From Planctomycetota bacterium (GTDB taxonomy: Bacteria > Planctomycetota > J058 > JAJDCP01): a DNA stretch of 53,264 nucleotides. The stretch's first letter is position 1; the number at the start of each line of letters is the position of its first letter. The notes below the pieces were generated by a model that was given only the letters and a program-made list of their open reading frames with translations, was not told where the DNA came from and did not search any database. The position numbers were made by a program, and so were the translations under genes. This document shows, piece by piece, positions 8,601-17,554 of the stretch. Location: contig JAJDCP010000189.1 of assembly GCA_029260765.1 (NCBI GenBank), forward strand, positions 1-53,264. The letters run 5' to 3'.

Positions 8601-10598
8601 GGGTATGACCACAAGAAAGAGGCCATCACGGCACGCGGCGCCTGGGCTTGCGCGCTGGCACACCTCGAAGAGAGTGGTATCGATGAGTCGCGGGATCCCA
8701 TCACCGTGGTAGGCGTCGGAGACATGTCCGGCGATGTGTTCGGCAACGGCCTGCTGATGAGCCCGCGCTTCCGCCTGCTCGCCGCCTTCGACCACCGGAA
8801 CATCTTCATCGATCCCGACCCCGATCCACTCGTCTCCTTTGAAGAGCGCGAACGTCTGTTCAAGCTGCAACGTTCGTCGTGGGAAGACTACGATGAAGAA
8901 ATGATCAGCCACGGAGGCGGGGTCTACAAGCGGACGGCGAAGTCGATCGAGCTGACGCCGCGGGTGCGCGCGTTGGTTGGAAGCGTCGAGAAAGAGCTGA
9001 ACGGCGAGTCCTTGATCAGGCTGATCCTGCAGATGCCGGTCGACCTGCTCTGGAATGGCGGCATCGGTACCTACGTCAAAGCCAGCAGCGAAGATGACCG
9101 CGACGTCTCGGACAAGGCGAACGATGCCGTACGCGTCGATGCGCGCGACCTGCGCGCCAAGATCTTCGCCGAGGGAGGCAACCTCGGTGTCTCGCCACGG
9201 GCACGTATCGAGTTCAGCCGCGCGGGAGGTCGGATCAACGGGGACTTCGTCGACAACTCCGCCGGCGTCGACATGTCGGACCGCGAGGTCAACCTGAAGA
9301 TCCTGCTGCAGCCGTTGATCAAGGCGGGCAAACTCAGCCTCGAGCAACGCGATGCCTTGCTCGAGGAGGTGCGCAACGAGGTGGGCGAGCTGGTCGTGAG
9401 GCAGAATCGGCTCCACGCCCAGCTCCTCAGCCGACTGGAGCACACAGCACAGAAGTACTTCGACGAGCATCTGGCACTGATCGCGTTCTTGCAGGAAAAC
9501 ACCGGCCTGAATCCCCAGGCGATCGGCCTGCCGACCAAACGCAACGAAGATGGCGAGCCCCGCCAGCTCACCAGGCCCGAGCTGGCCGTGCTGATGGCCC
9601 ATGTAAAGAACTACGCCTATTCCAAGCTGGTCGAATCGAAGCTGGTCGACGAGGTCCTCGCTGAGCCCTTCCTGATCCACTATTTCCCGCAGAAGATCCG
9701 GGAAGGAAACCTCGATGCCATCAAGAACCACCAGTTGCGCCGGCAGATCGTCGCCAACCGCGTGGCGAACTTCATCGTCGACCGCGCCGGCGTCCTGATC
9801 TTCCTGCGGCTGCTCGACGAGATGCAGGCCGACGTAGAGACCGCTGCGCGCGCCTACCTGGTCGCCTCGCATATCTTGGGGGCCAGCCGCCTGCGCTACC
9901 TGGTCGAGAAGGACGGCGACCGCCTGCCGCTCGGGGCACGCCTCGGCAGCCTGCTCAATATCGAGAAGGCGATCCACGAGCTGGTGCGCTGGATTTTGAC
10001 CTGGAAAGCGGACCTCCCCGATTCCCAGGCTTACGCCGAGCAGCAGCGCTTGCTGGTCGACCAGATCCGCGAGGTCCTGCCGGATGTCGTAAGTGGTTCG
10101 GCCAGAAGTGCTTATCTCGCCCGACTGCACGACCTCGAAGCTCTGGGCTTCGTGGCCGAGGAAGCCGCGACCCTGGCAGACTTGCCGCTTCTGGACCGAA
10201 CCCTGGACATCGCGAAAATCAGCGCTGAGAAGCAGGCCTCATTGGCTCAGATCACACAGCTGTACTACGCGATCGCCTCGAAGAGCAGCATCAATTGGGC
10301 CGCCAAACAGTGTGGACTGCTCACCCCGAAGGACGAGTGGGAGCGCATCGCCTTTTCGAATCTGTGCCTCGACCTGCTCGAGAGGCTGCGCGACCTCACC
10401 CATCGATACGCCGACCTCGCCCTGGGCAATGGGGCCGCCGGGAAAGAGGCCGTCGACGAGGCAGTGACGAGCTTTCTGGAGCAGAATACAGGCCGGCTGC
10501 CGAAGATCCGAACGCTGCGCGACAGCTTCACTGAGAACAAGACGGCGGAGTTTCCGCCATTCTACGTCCTCGGCAAGGTGATCCTCGGACTGGTCTGA
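5694..10598 (+). CDS. gdhB: NAD-specific glutamate dehydrogenase, large (about 180 kDa) class
   Basis: A cytoplasmic enzyme that oxidatively deaminates L-glutamate to 2-oxoglutarate with NAD+. At 1,634 residues it matches the large bacterial GDH class known from Streptomyces, Pseudomonas and Caulobacter. The catalytic part is in the C-terminal half: GGLRWSDRRDDYRDEVFGLM, then QMVKNAIIVPVGAKGGFV with the substrate lysines, the NAD-binding region with VVGVGDMSGDVFGNG, and DHRNIFIDPDPDP. The N-terminal half is the ACT-like regulatory region of this class. I chose the TTG at 5694 because AAGGAG lies 7 bases upstream and the resulting length fits the family. With the P5C dehydrogenase at 22.8 kb it completes proline-to-2-oxoglutarate catabolism. 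The gene symbol follows Pseudomonas usage. Confidence 0.95.
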   Translation: MAVEASQTTQFFEGEDDSLDESLADSQEIEIPNLQILHRLRHDLGERQLDEPSLRLAEAFLQVLLFRDTVFTRRPPEQAVPLLLDMLHYARAGERDVPRLRVFQPSLEEHGYTCEGMVIESWHPDGPFLVDTTQLLLQRRTIGTLELVHPILHCTFDAEGRLNGLFPRPGEGTLPISYTHFEVEGMLPEQAGEIAEALRTRLSEVRQVTTDFPEMLARVDSKLAHLARSDPKTAKDRFKVAEAADFLRWLKADNFVFLAYRNYDIETDSDGEIQRISLGAKSPLGLSRDPTRTKYDVPKSGDGILDVLRRRLAGRSRVIVDKTNAESPIHRPGKLDHIVMKNFDEEGKLFGCGVFLGLFTKKALDQPGSEIPILRWKLKKVLRQACVSSGSHFGKELSRGFSGLPTEFLFMARTNTVYKAIRTIVSAQSRGQVGLFAGVDEIGRALYVTLALPKQRHSENLRAKVEEFLVSHIRADYSDNRVLYRENTVLLHFYVTSARETITTQHVEELEDFLLHLTKSWEERVIDAMDSGDSKRIKTTARVYSKAFPESYRLATNAERTALDISNLEKVRESAELRISLFRTPAMVEDGKAHLIFYQREAIALTDIIPVLDNLGLRVLSKIPTDVSFDDGSDLHIMSFTILDPFVGLEVEEELPLIELLQGAIRAVLSGHMESDSLNKLLLRGLGWKEVDLLRAYLNYWQQLHHPYTKAFTRDVLRTHYRASRILVQLFRARFDPWAFEEHDVRPGPQRLNECSRLETQLVNYLSRVESLNEDMVLRTFANLIQTTLRTNFFRQGRDEHSISLKFDAANVEAMREPRPLFEIYVHAYHVEGVHIRGGKVARGGLRWSDRRDDYRDEVFGLMRTQMVKNAIIVPVGAKGGFVVREKDPSREDFHEAYITFICGLLDLTDNLVDGKNVPPANTVCFDEPDPYLVVAADKGTARMSDVANAVAARYGFWLGDAFASGGSKGYDHKKEAITARGAWACALAHLEESGIDESRDPITVVGVGDMSGDVFGNGLLMSPRFRLLAAFDHRNIFIDPDPDPLVSFEERERLFKLQRSSWEDYDEEMISHGGGVYKRTAKSIELTPRVRALVGSVEKELNGESLIRLILQMPVDLLWNGGIGTYVKASSEDDRDVSDKANDAVRVDARDLRAKIFAEGGNLGVSPRARIEFSRAGGRINGDFVDNSAGVDMSDREVNLKILLQPLIKAGKLSLEQRDALLEEVRNEVGELVVRQNRLHAQLLSRLEHTAQKYFDEHLALIAFLQENTGLNPQAIGLPTKRNEDGEPRQLTRPELAVLMAHVKNYAYSKLVESKLVDEVLAEPFLIHYFPQKIREGNLDAIKNHQLRRQIVANRVANFIVDRAGVLIFLRLLDEMQADVETAARAYLVASHILGASRLRYLVEKDGDRLPLGARLGSLLNIEKAIHELVRWILTWKADLPDSQAYAEQQRLLVDQIREVLPDVVSGSARSAYLARLHDLEALGFVAEEAATLADLPLLDRTLDIAKISAEKQASLAQITQLYYAIASKSSINWAAKQCGLLTPKDEWERIAFSNLCLDLLERLRDLTHRYADLALGNGAAGKEAVDEAVTSFLEQNTGRLPKIRTLRDSFTENKTAEFPPFYVLGKVILGLV

Positions 10599-10671
10599 GC
10601 GGCCACTGGCCCTTCTGGCCAGCCAACACTGACACCTGTAGGCGGCCCGGACGCCAAGGAAAGGAAAACGG

Positions 10672-12891
10672 TTGCTGCGTTATCGAGGCCTGGAGCTGGA
10701 CGAATTCCAGATCCGCGCCATCAAGGCGGTGCACCGCGGACGTGACGTCCTGGTCGCCGCCCCCACGGGGGCCGGCAAGACGCTGATCGCCGAGTTCGCC
10801 ATCGAGAAAGCGCTCGAGCGGTCCGAAGAGCTGATCTACACCTCGCCGATCAAGGCATTGTCGAACCAGAAATACCGCGATTTCTCGGCCCGCTACGGCG
10901 ATGCGGTGGGCATCGTCACCGGCGATGTCAGCCTGGTGCCGGACGCGCAGGTGCTCATCATGACCACCGAGATCCTGCGCAATGCGATCTTCGACAACCC
11001 CAAGCGCTTTGAGCGGGTCCGGTACGTGATCGTCGACGAGGCTCACTACCTTGACGATGCCGAGCGGGGCACGGTCTGGGAAGAGGTGCTGATCTTCGCC
11101 CCCGCGCACCTGCGTTTCATTCTGCTCTCCGCCACGATCCCGAACCTGAAGAGCTTTGCCGCCTGGATCGCATCGGTGCGTTCGCAACCGCCGATCGTGG
11201 TGCGCGAAGACGTGCGGCCTGTGCCCCTCGAGATCAAGCTGCTGCGCGCCGACGGCATGGCCTGCGATCTCCCCAACATGAAGAAGATCTGGCGCGGCGG
11301 AGAGGGCGGAGGACGCCGGCATCAAAGCCATAAGCGGCGCGGCAAACCAGACAAAGCTGAAGAGCGCAAGAAACGAGCGGAAGTCCAGCAACGCTGGCAC
11401 GACCAGTTGGCCCTCAAGCTCCTGAAGGAAGACCACCTGCCGTGCATCGTCTTCATTTTCAGCCGCGCGGGCTGCGAGAAGCTGGCCGGCTTCTATGCCA
11501 AACGCAAGTTCTTGCCCAAGAAACAAGGAATCGAGCTCGTCGACCGCTTCGACTCCCTCTGCCGGAGCCTCGAAGCTGAAGGCAAGGCTGTGCAGCGTTT
11601 GCGGCGGATGGTCCGGCACGGTGTCGCCTACCATCACGCGGGTATGCTGCCCACGCTGAAGGAGGCCATCGAGCGTCTGTTCGACGCAGGTCTGATCCGG
11701 GTATTGCTGGCGACAGAGACATTCGCCCTGGGCGTGAACATGCCGGCACGGGCCGTCGCCTTCGGAAGCTTGTTGAAGTTCGATGGGCAGAAGACAACCT
11801 ACCTGCGCACCCGGGATTTTATGCAGATGGCCGGACGCGCCGGACGGCGTGGGATGGACTCTCGAGGCTTCGTGTACGCGGCCGTGCATCCTTCCGAGGA
11901 CCGTCCGAGCCAGGTCCGCGAGGTCGTGGCCGGTGAGGTGGAGCCTGTCTGCAGCCAGTTCAACCTCGGCTACTCGACCCTGATGAGCCTGTACAGCCGA
12001 CTGGGCCAGCGCCTTTACGAGGCCTGCTCCAAGAGCTTCGCCAACTTCTCCAGCAACCAGCGCGACTTCCGCTATGGCTTGATGGTCGAACAGGTGGAGG
12101 CTCGGCTGCAGGTCTTGGCCAAGCTCGACTATTTTGAGACCGCGGACAAGCCCGGCCAGCCGCCCAGATTGAGCCCCAAAGGGCGCTTCGCCTCGCGCAT
12201 CTATGGCTACGAGTTGCAGGTCGCTGAACTGCTCTTCGGCGGGCAGCTTGACGGGCTGGGCACGCGCCAGCTGGGCAATGTCTTGACCGCGCTGGTCTAT
12301 CAGGCGCGGCGGAAGCCCTGGGGAAGGCCGACCCTTGCCCCAGAGCTGTATGTGCTGCAGCAGGATGTGCGCAAGCGCCTCAAGCGGGTGTATGGCGTCG
12401 AACGAGCCTGCCGCGTGATCGAGCCCTCTCCGCCCCCGGACTTCGGTCTCTGGCAAGCCGTCGAAGGCTGGCTGGCTGGCGACCCCTTCGAGGATCTGGT
12501 CGAGCGGACTGAGTCAGAGCCTGGCGACATCGTGCGGGCCTTCCGGATGGTCATCCAGTTGATCCGGCAGATCCTGCGGGCCCTGCCGCAACGTGAGGAT
12601 GAAGACACGCAGAGCGCGCCCGCATTGTTGCGGGCACGGCTGCTCGACCTGCGCGAGCAGCTCAAGCGCGATGAGGTCGACGCCGAGGCTGCCCTGCGGC
12701 GTGCTGTCGAGCTGCTGCGGAGCGAGCAGGGCGACGACGAGGACGAGCCCCAGGAGGATGGCGGGGAAGCCGCTGCCGAGCAAACTCCAGCTCCCGTGGC
12801 AGCCACGCTTGAGGCAGAATCGGCTCTGCCCGTCAACTCGGACCCTGAACCTGCCGTGCCCGAGACTGATCTCTGGGATGACGTGTTGTGA
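10672..12891 (+). CDS. Ski2-like DEAH-box RNA/DNA helicase
   Basis: A 739-residue superfamily 2 helicase of the Ski2/Mtr4-like group. Motif I is APTGAGKT at residues 30-37, motif II DEAH at 122-125, motif III SAT (LLSATIPN), and motif VI is in MQMAGRAGRRGMD. The C-terminal part (SQFNLGYSTLMSLYSRLG and on) has the layout of the winged-helix/ratchet and DSHCT regions. The last 60 residues are acidic and disordered. In the family these are ATP-driven 3'-5' helicases, the bacterial ones being poorly studied. The start is TTG with a purine-rich AAGGAAAGGA upstream. Its stop overlaps the GTG start of the exporter gene (GTGA). A 6-bp hairpin without a T-run lies between it and the GDH gene. Confidence 0.9.
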   Translation: MLRYRGLELDEFQIRAIKAVHRGRDVLVAAPTGAGKTLIAEFAIEKALERSEELIYTSPIKALSNQKYRDFSARYGDAVGIVTGDVSLVPDAQVLIMTTEILRNAIFDNPKRFERVRYVIVDEAHYLDDAERGTVWEEVLIFAPAHLRFILLSATIPNLKSFAAWIASVRSQPPIVVREDVRPVPLEIKLLRADGMACDLPNMKKIWRGGEGGGRRHQSHKRRGKPDKAEERKKRAEVQQRWHDQLALKLLKEDHLPCIVFIFSRAGCEKLAGFYAKRKFLPKKQGIELVDRFDSLCRSLEAEGKAVQRLRRMVRHGVAYHHAGMLPTLKEAIERLFDAGLIRVLLATETFALGVNMPARAVAFGSLLKFDGQKTTYLRTRDFMQMAGRAGRRGMDSRGFVYAAVHPSEDRPSQVREVVAGEVEPVCSQFNLGYSTLMSLYSRLGQRLYEACSKSFANFSSNQRDFRYGLMVEQVEARLQVLAKLDYFETADKPGQPPRLSPKGRFASRIYGYELQVAELLFGGQLDGLGTRQLGNVLTALVYQARRKPWGRPTLAPELYVLQQDVRKRLKRVYGVERACRVIEPSPPPDFGLWQAVEGWLAGDPFEDLVERTESEPGDIVRAFRMVIQLIRQILRALPQREDEDTQSAPALLRARLLDLREQLKRDEVDAEAALRRAVELLRSEQGDDEDEPQEDGGEAAAEQTPAPVAATLEAESALPVNSDPEPAVPETDLWDDVL

Positions 12892-15185
12892 AATTGGGCC
12901 TGCTGCTGCGGCGTCATTTCTGGCTGTGCATTCTGCTGACGCTCGCCGTCTCGGCCGCGATGGCGCCGGGACTGCTGAAGATCCGCATCGATCCCAGCTT
13001 CGACAGCTTCCTTCCTCCCGAAGACAGCGCGACCGTCGCCTACCAACAATTCCTGCGCGACTATGGCAACGACGGCGTGGTGCTGCTGGGCGTCAACACC
13101 GGTGAACCGATTCTGTCGCTGCGCAGCCGACGACGCCTCGACAAGATCGTCCGCGAAGTGCGCGACGATGGGCAGGTCGAGAGTGTGATGGCGCTGAGCG
13201 CCGGGTTGATGCTCGACCGGGCTGAACCTGGCAGCGTTCCCCTGAGCGCGGCAGCTTTACTGATCTCTGAGCTCAACCCAGAGCTGCAGGCTCGTATCCG
13301 CGCGGCGCCCTTTGTCGACGGTTTCCTGCTAGGCCGTGATGGCTCCGATTGGGCAGCCGTGATGATGTTCACACGTTCGGAGGTGCGCACCAACCTCGAT
13401 AGCGCTGGGGCATTCATCGCCCGCCTGCGCGCCATCAAACAGCGCGCCGCCGAAGACAGCGTGCAGGTGGCGCTCACCGGCATACCGGTGTTGAAAGTCG
13501 AGCTGCGCACCGCAGTGGTCGACGACCTGGTGCGGTTGTCGCCGATCTCGTTTCTGTGCGTGACCGTGTGCCTGATCTTGATGTTCCGCAGCCTGAGAGA
13601 CTTGCTGATCGCGCAGCTGACCATACTCCTGGCCCTGGTCTGGTCATTCAGCATTATCGGCTGGTTGGGATGGGCCGTCAGCAACCTCTCGGCCACCCTG
13701 CCCTCGGTGATCTTCGTTGTCGGGGTCGCTGACACGATCCATATCATCACCGTCTACCGACTCCACCGCAGCCGCGGGCTTCCCAAACAAGACGCCTTGC
13801 CGCGCACGGTGGCCGAGACCGTGTTGCCCTGCTTGTTGACCAGCGTGACCACGATGCTCGGCTTTCTGTCCCTGTCGGTCAGCGAGCTGCCACCGATTCG
13901 CGAGTATGGGCTGCTCGCGGCCTTCGGCGTCTTCTCAGCATTCACCATCTCGATGCTGTTCGTGCCCTGCGCGTTGTTCGTTTGCGACCGCCATGCTCCC
14001 GGTGTTCTGCCTCCGAGAGTCGGTGGCCTGGCGCTGGGCCGCTTCCTGAAGACAGTCGAGACTTTGGTCTTTCGCCGTCCCTGGTGGGTGCTGACAGGCT
14101 TCGCGCTGCTGACGCTGGCGGCCCTGGCTGGGATCCCCCACGTCACCGACGAGACGGATTTCTTCTCCTTTCTGCCTGCCGACAACGAAGTCAACCAGGG
14201 CTCCGCAGTGTTCAGCCGAGAATTCGCCGGCATCGGCAGCTACGAATACCTTGCCCGCAGCAGCCAAGGCTTCCGCAGCCCTGCGCAACTGCGCACGCTG
14301 GCAGCCATCGAAGCGCGGATCGGCAGCTGGCCCACCGTGCGGCAGACGGTCTCAGTGGTCGACTTCTTGAAGCTGCAGGCCATGCTGCAAGGCGGTCTGG
14401 CCGCCGAGAGTTACGCCCTTCCCTCCGACTCCGCCGGCTTGACAAAGCTGCTGGACAATCTCGAGCAGAGCGACTTCGGCAGCCAGTCGCTGCCGCGCTA
14501 CGTGCGGCCCGACTGGCGAGAAGTGCGCATCTCTGCCTGGGCACCGCCGGCACGCTCCGAGTTGGTGCAGAGTTTCCGCGATAGCCTGGCCGTGCTGACG
14601 CAGGAGTACCCCGACCTGGAGATCGTCAAAACGGGCAGCGATGAGGTCTTCTTCAAGATGGCCCGCGCGCTCGTCGATAGCCAGAAGAACAGCTTCTTGC
14701 TGGCCGTGATCACCATCATAGTAGCCATCACCGTGCTCTTCATGTCCCTGCGCATGGGCCTCTTCAGCATCCTGCCGAACATATTTCCACTCGCCGTCGC
14801 GTTTGGATTGATGGCCTACCTGGGTATTCCGCTCAACACCGCCACGGCGATGGTCGTTCCGATCACGCTCGGCATCGCGGTCGATGACACCATCCACTTC
14901 CTGGCCGGGTACCGCCGCTTCCAGAAAGAAGGCCTCTCGCCAAGAGAGGCCGTGCGGGCGACGCTGGAGGACGTGGGCTCGGCTGTCAGCACCACCAGCC
15001 TGATCCTGGTGCTCGGCTTCGGAGCGCTTCTGTTCGGAAGTTTCAACCCGACGGGCCATTTCGCTGTGTTGACCATCTTCACGGTCATCGCGGCCTGGCT
15101 GGGGGATGTGCTATTGCTTCCCGTGTTGCTGGACCGCATCCGGCCCGACTTCTCCAGCGTGTGTGAAAGGAACCCGAGCGAGTGA
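12888..15185 (+). CDS. RND-superfamily (MMPL-type) exporter
   Basis: A 765-residue inner-membrane protein with the duplicated MMPL/SSD layout: one N-terminal helix (LLLRRHFWLCILLTLAVSA), a periplasmic domain, about five helices at residues 215-370, a second N-type helix near 395, a second periplasmic domain, then five helices to the C-terminus. Each half contains the conserved G-x-x-D-T-I-H turn (VVGVADTIHI and GIAVDDTIHFLAGYRR), with the proton-relay aspartates. Relatives export lipids, hopanoids or hydrophobic compounds using proton-motive force. The start GTG overlaps the helicase stop, so it is co-translated although the functions look unrelated. Its substrate is unknown. Confidence 0.9.
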   Translation: MKLGLLLRRHFWLCILLTLAVSAAMAPGLLKIRIDPSFDSFLPPEDSATVAYQQFLRDYGNDGVVLLGVNTGEPILSLRSRRRLDKIVREVRDDGQVESVMALSAGLMLDRAEPGSVPLSAAALLISELNPELQARIRAAPFVDGFLLGRDGSDWAAVMMFTRSEVRTNLDSAGAFIARLRAIKQRAAEDSVQVALTGIPVLKVELRTAVVDDLVRLSPISFLCVTVCLILMFRSLRDLLIAQLTILLALVWSFSIIGWLGWAVSNLSATLPSVIFVVGVADTIHIITVYRLHRSRGLPKQDALPRTVAETVLPCLLTSVTTMLGFLSLSVSELPPIREYGLLAAFGVFSAFTISMLFVPCALFVCDRHAPGVLPPRVGGLALGRFLKTVETLVFRRPWWVLTGFALLTLAALAGIPHVTDETDFFSFLPADNEVNQGSAVFSREFAGIGSYEYLARSSQGFRSPAQLRTLAAIEARIGSWPTVRQTVSVVDFLKLQAMLQGGLAAESYALPSDSAGLTKLLDNLEQSDFGSQSLPRYVRPDWREVRISAWAPPARSELVQSFRDSLAVLTQEYPDLEIVKTGSDEVFFKMARALVDSQKNSFLLAVITIIVAITVLFMSLRMGLFSILPNIFPLAVAFGLMAYLGIPLNTATAMVVPITLGIAVDDTIHFLAGYRRFQKEGLSPREAVRATLEDVGSAVSTTSLILVLGFGALLFGSFNPTGHFAVLTIFTVIAAWLGDVLLLPVLLDRIRPDFSSVCERNPSE

Positions 15186-15399
15186 CACGCGCCAGGAATC
15201 TTCTGGGCCGGCCTGAGCGTTTGTACGTACAGGCGTTCCGCTTTTGTCTCGGTTGTCTCAGCGTTTGTGCGGAATGCGACAGGCATGCGTAGAGGGCTAC
15301 GCCACGATCGGCCCCAACGGGCGGTATGGTCTTTGCGTACCATGGTGTTGAGTGGAGATAGGGCCCGAGCGCTTGCACTTATCTGCTTTTCACTGAGCA

Positions 15400-15429
15400 G
15401 TGACAGGCTGATGACCGGGTCAACATAAT
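15400..15429 (+). promoter_or_regulatory. Sigma-70-type promoter for the surface-protein gene
   Basis: GTGACA and CATAAT, each 5 of 6 to consensus, are separated by 18 bp. Transcription would start near 15436, leaving a leader of about 25 bases that carries CAGGAG before the ATG at 15461. The rest of the 15186-15460 gap shows no gene. Confidence 0.6.
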
Positions 15430-15460
15430 GCATCCTCTACGCGGATGCAGGAGCGGAACG

Positions 15461-17416
15461 ATGCAGTCGATGAAGAGCCTGGGTTTAGTGGCGCTACTGG
15501 CGGGGTCTGTGCTCGCGCAGGCAAATCACCTGTTGATCAGCGAGGTCGCCCATGATACGCCGACAGAGTCCGGGGGACAGAACTCCTCCGAGTACATAGA
15601 GATCTTCAATCCGACCACGACAACCGTTGTCCTGGGGGACAATTCTCCTACAGGGACCTCTTTCTTCATCTCGGACATCTTCCTCAGGTTTTTCCTGCTC
15701 ACCGACAACGCCAACGAAGAGGTCGACAACCAGGCCAGCGGCAGCGACCAGTTCTGCTATGAGTTTCCCCCCGGTACCTCGATCCCGCCCAACGGAGTCG
15801 TGGTCGTAACGGCCGGCAAGACGACGTTCCTCAACGACTTCTTCGGTGGCAGCCTGGCAGCGTTCCAGAACCAGCCGGGCAACCCCCAGCTATTCGACAC
15901 CGCCGACATGGTCAAACACCACACCTCCAACAGCCTCAATTTGAGCCTGACCAACTCGCAGGAGGAGTACATCATCCTGTACTCCTGGGACCGCTCGGTC
16001 AACTTCGTGCGCGACCATGACATCGTCGCCTACAGCGCCACGCCCGGCAACTTCACGGTCTTCATCCGCAGCGCGGCCGTGCACCAGTACAACGCAGACC
16101 AGAGCAGCGGGCAGGTGGCGGACAACGCCATCACGCCCGGCTCGCCCGACACGCTGGCGGTGGTCCGGACCAACCAGATCGAGCTGATGGAGACCTCTGT
16201 CGGCGGCAACGGCTACGGCGGCCACGACGAGACCACCGAAGACCTGCAGATGACCTGCGAGACCCTGCCCGGCACCCCGGGTGTCGTGCATCCGAACCTG
16301 ACCGGTGGCCTGCAGCTCTACGAGCCGGGCTCGGCAGTCATCACGGTCGGTGGCGGAACGATCGTCAATGGCACCACGACCGTCAGCGCAGCCAGCAGCA
16401 TCGGCACCATCGCCGGCGTGATGTGGACTTTCCTGTCCGTTCCGGCGGGCAGCGGCCTGACGAACCTGAACAATCCGACCATGGTCGACGCTGATTTCGT
16501 GCCCGATGTAACCGGCGACTATCAGGTGCAGCTGATCGTCGACGACGGCGTGCAGTCCGATACGACGATGATTACCATCACCATCAATAACACGGCACCG
16601 ATGATGGTGATCAGCGGCGCCAACCAGTTCGGCTCGGCCAACCTGGGCACACTGTCTTTGACCTCCCCCGCGAGCTGGACTATCACCAACAACGGCACGG
16701 CCAACCTGGCCGTCGACGCCATCACCAGCCTGGCTCCCTCCGAGTTTGTGCTCAGCAGCCTGCCCAACCTGCCTCTGAACGTGGCTCCTGGCGGCAGCGT
16801 CGGCTTCAATGTCAGCTTCGCGCCGGCCGCGCTCGGCCTGCGCAGCTCGACCATCCGCATCACCTCAAACACCGGCGGCCTGGGCACCAGCGACACGGAC
16901 ATCACAGTCACAGGCACCGGTACGCCGGCCAACGCTCCCAACCTGGTCGTGCTCGGCACGACAGACTTTGACGCCCAGGGCACGGGCGCTCCAGTGGCGG
17001 CCATCTGGTCGGTCAACAACACCGGACCGAGCGACCTGGAGATCACCTCCATCAGTCCGAACGGCGTGCAGAGTGGCGACTTCACCGTCTCTGGCATCAA
17101 CTTCCCCCAGACGTTGCCTTCGCAGACCAGCATCACGCTGACCGTCGTCTATACACCTGGCAGCACCTCTCCGGTGCAGGCGTTCATCCGCTTCATCTCG
17201 AATAGCGGCGGCAACGCGGGCAGCATCGACGACGTGACCGTGCGCGGGCAGACGGGTGGCTCGGGCAGCGGAGGTTTCGGCGTGAATCCGACCGTCACCA
17301 GCAGCGGCGGCTCCGGAGGCGTGTGTGGCGTGCACAGACAGACCCGCAGCAGCTGGGCCGGCTGGCTGCTGCTCGGCGTGCTCGGCGCCCTTGCCTTGCG
17401 CAGGCGCCTGGGGTGA
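15461..17416 (+). CDS. Secreted lamin-tail/ASH-domain protein with MYXO-CTERM-like sorting tail
   Basis: A 651-residue surface protein. Residues 4-21 (MKSLGLVALLAGSVLAQA) are a signal peptide. Next comes a lamin-tail-like domain (NHLLISEVAHDTP...SSEYIEIFNPT), then a PKD/Ig-like domain, then two ASH/choice-of-anchor D domains with the typical WTITNNGTANL and VSFAPAALGLRSSTIRI strands. A Gly/Ser linker leads to the C-terminus: Cys at about 622, then WAGWLLLGVLGALAL and an RRR cluster. This tripartite tail matches MYXO-CTERM-type sorting signals, which are cut by CPBP-family myxosortases and leave a lipidated Cys at the surface. I chose the ATG at 15461 from the CAGGAG 7 bases upstream and because an upstream ATG falls within the promoter. 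Function is likely structural or adhesive. Confidence 0.82.
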   Translation: MQSMKSLGLVALLAGSVLAQANHLLISEVAHDTPTESGGQNSSEYIEIFNPTTTTVVLGDNSPTGTSFFISDIFLRFFLLTDNANEEVDNQASGSDQFCYEFPPGTSIPPNGVVVVTAGKTTFLNDFFGGSLAAFQNQPGNPQLFDTADMVKHHTSNSLNLSLTNSQEEYIILYSWDRSVNFVRDHDIVAYSATPGNFTVFIRSAAVHQYNADQSSGQVADNAITPGSPDTLAVVRTNQIELMETSVGGNGYGGHDETTEDLQMTCETLPGTPGVVHPNLTGGLQLYEPGSAVITVGGGTIVNGTTTVSAASSIGTIAGVMWTFLSVPAGSGLTNLNNPTMVDADFVPDVTGDYQVQLIVDDGVQSDTTMITITINNTAPMMVISGANQFGSANLGTLSLTSPASWTITNNGTANLAVDAITSLAPSEFVLSSLPNLPLNVAPGGSVGFNVSFAPAALGLRSSTIRITSNTGGLGTSDTDITVTGTGTPANAPNLVVLGTTDFDAQGTGAPVAAIWSVNNTGPSDLEITSISPNGVQSGDFTVSGINFPQTLPSQTSITLTVVYTPGSTSPVQAFIRFISNSGGNAGSIDDVTVRGQTGGSGSGGFGVNPTVTSSGGSGGVCGVHRQTRSSWAGWLLLGVLGALALRRRLG

Positions 17417-17554
17417 CGCTGCCTGGAGCCAGAGCTGTTGTGGGGCGCGCCGTAACGAGCGCGCCCTGACGCATTGTTGGGGCTTGGTGCGCTTTCCGGT
17501 CGCATGGAATCCTTCGGAGAGTTAAGATGCTCTGGGCGGTGTGGAGGCAGGCGC

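Noticed and set aside
8586..12456. Open frames of 500-640 codons on the minus strand opposite the GDH and helicase genes
   Set aside because: Their plus-strand counterparts have clear family motifs throughout; the antisense products have no recognisable domain and typical shadow composition.
15374..15390. Sigma-54 promoter (TTGCAC...TGCT) before the surface-protein gene
   Set aside because: The GG/GC spacing is one base short and the -24 GG is missing; a much better sigma-70-type promoter lies at 15400-15429.
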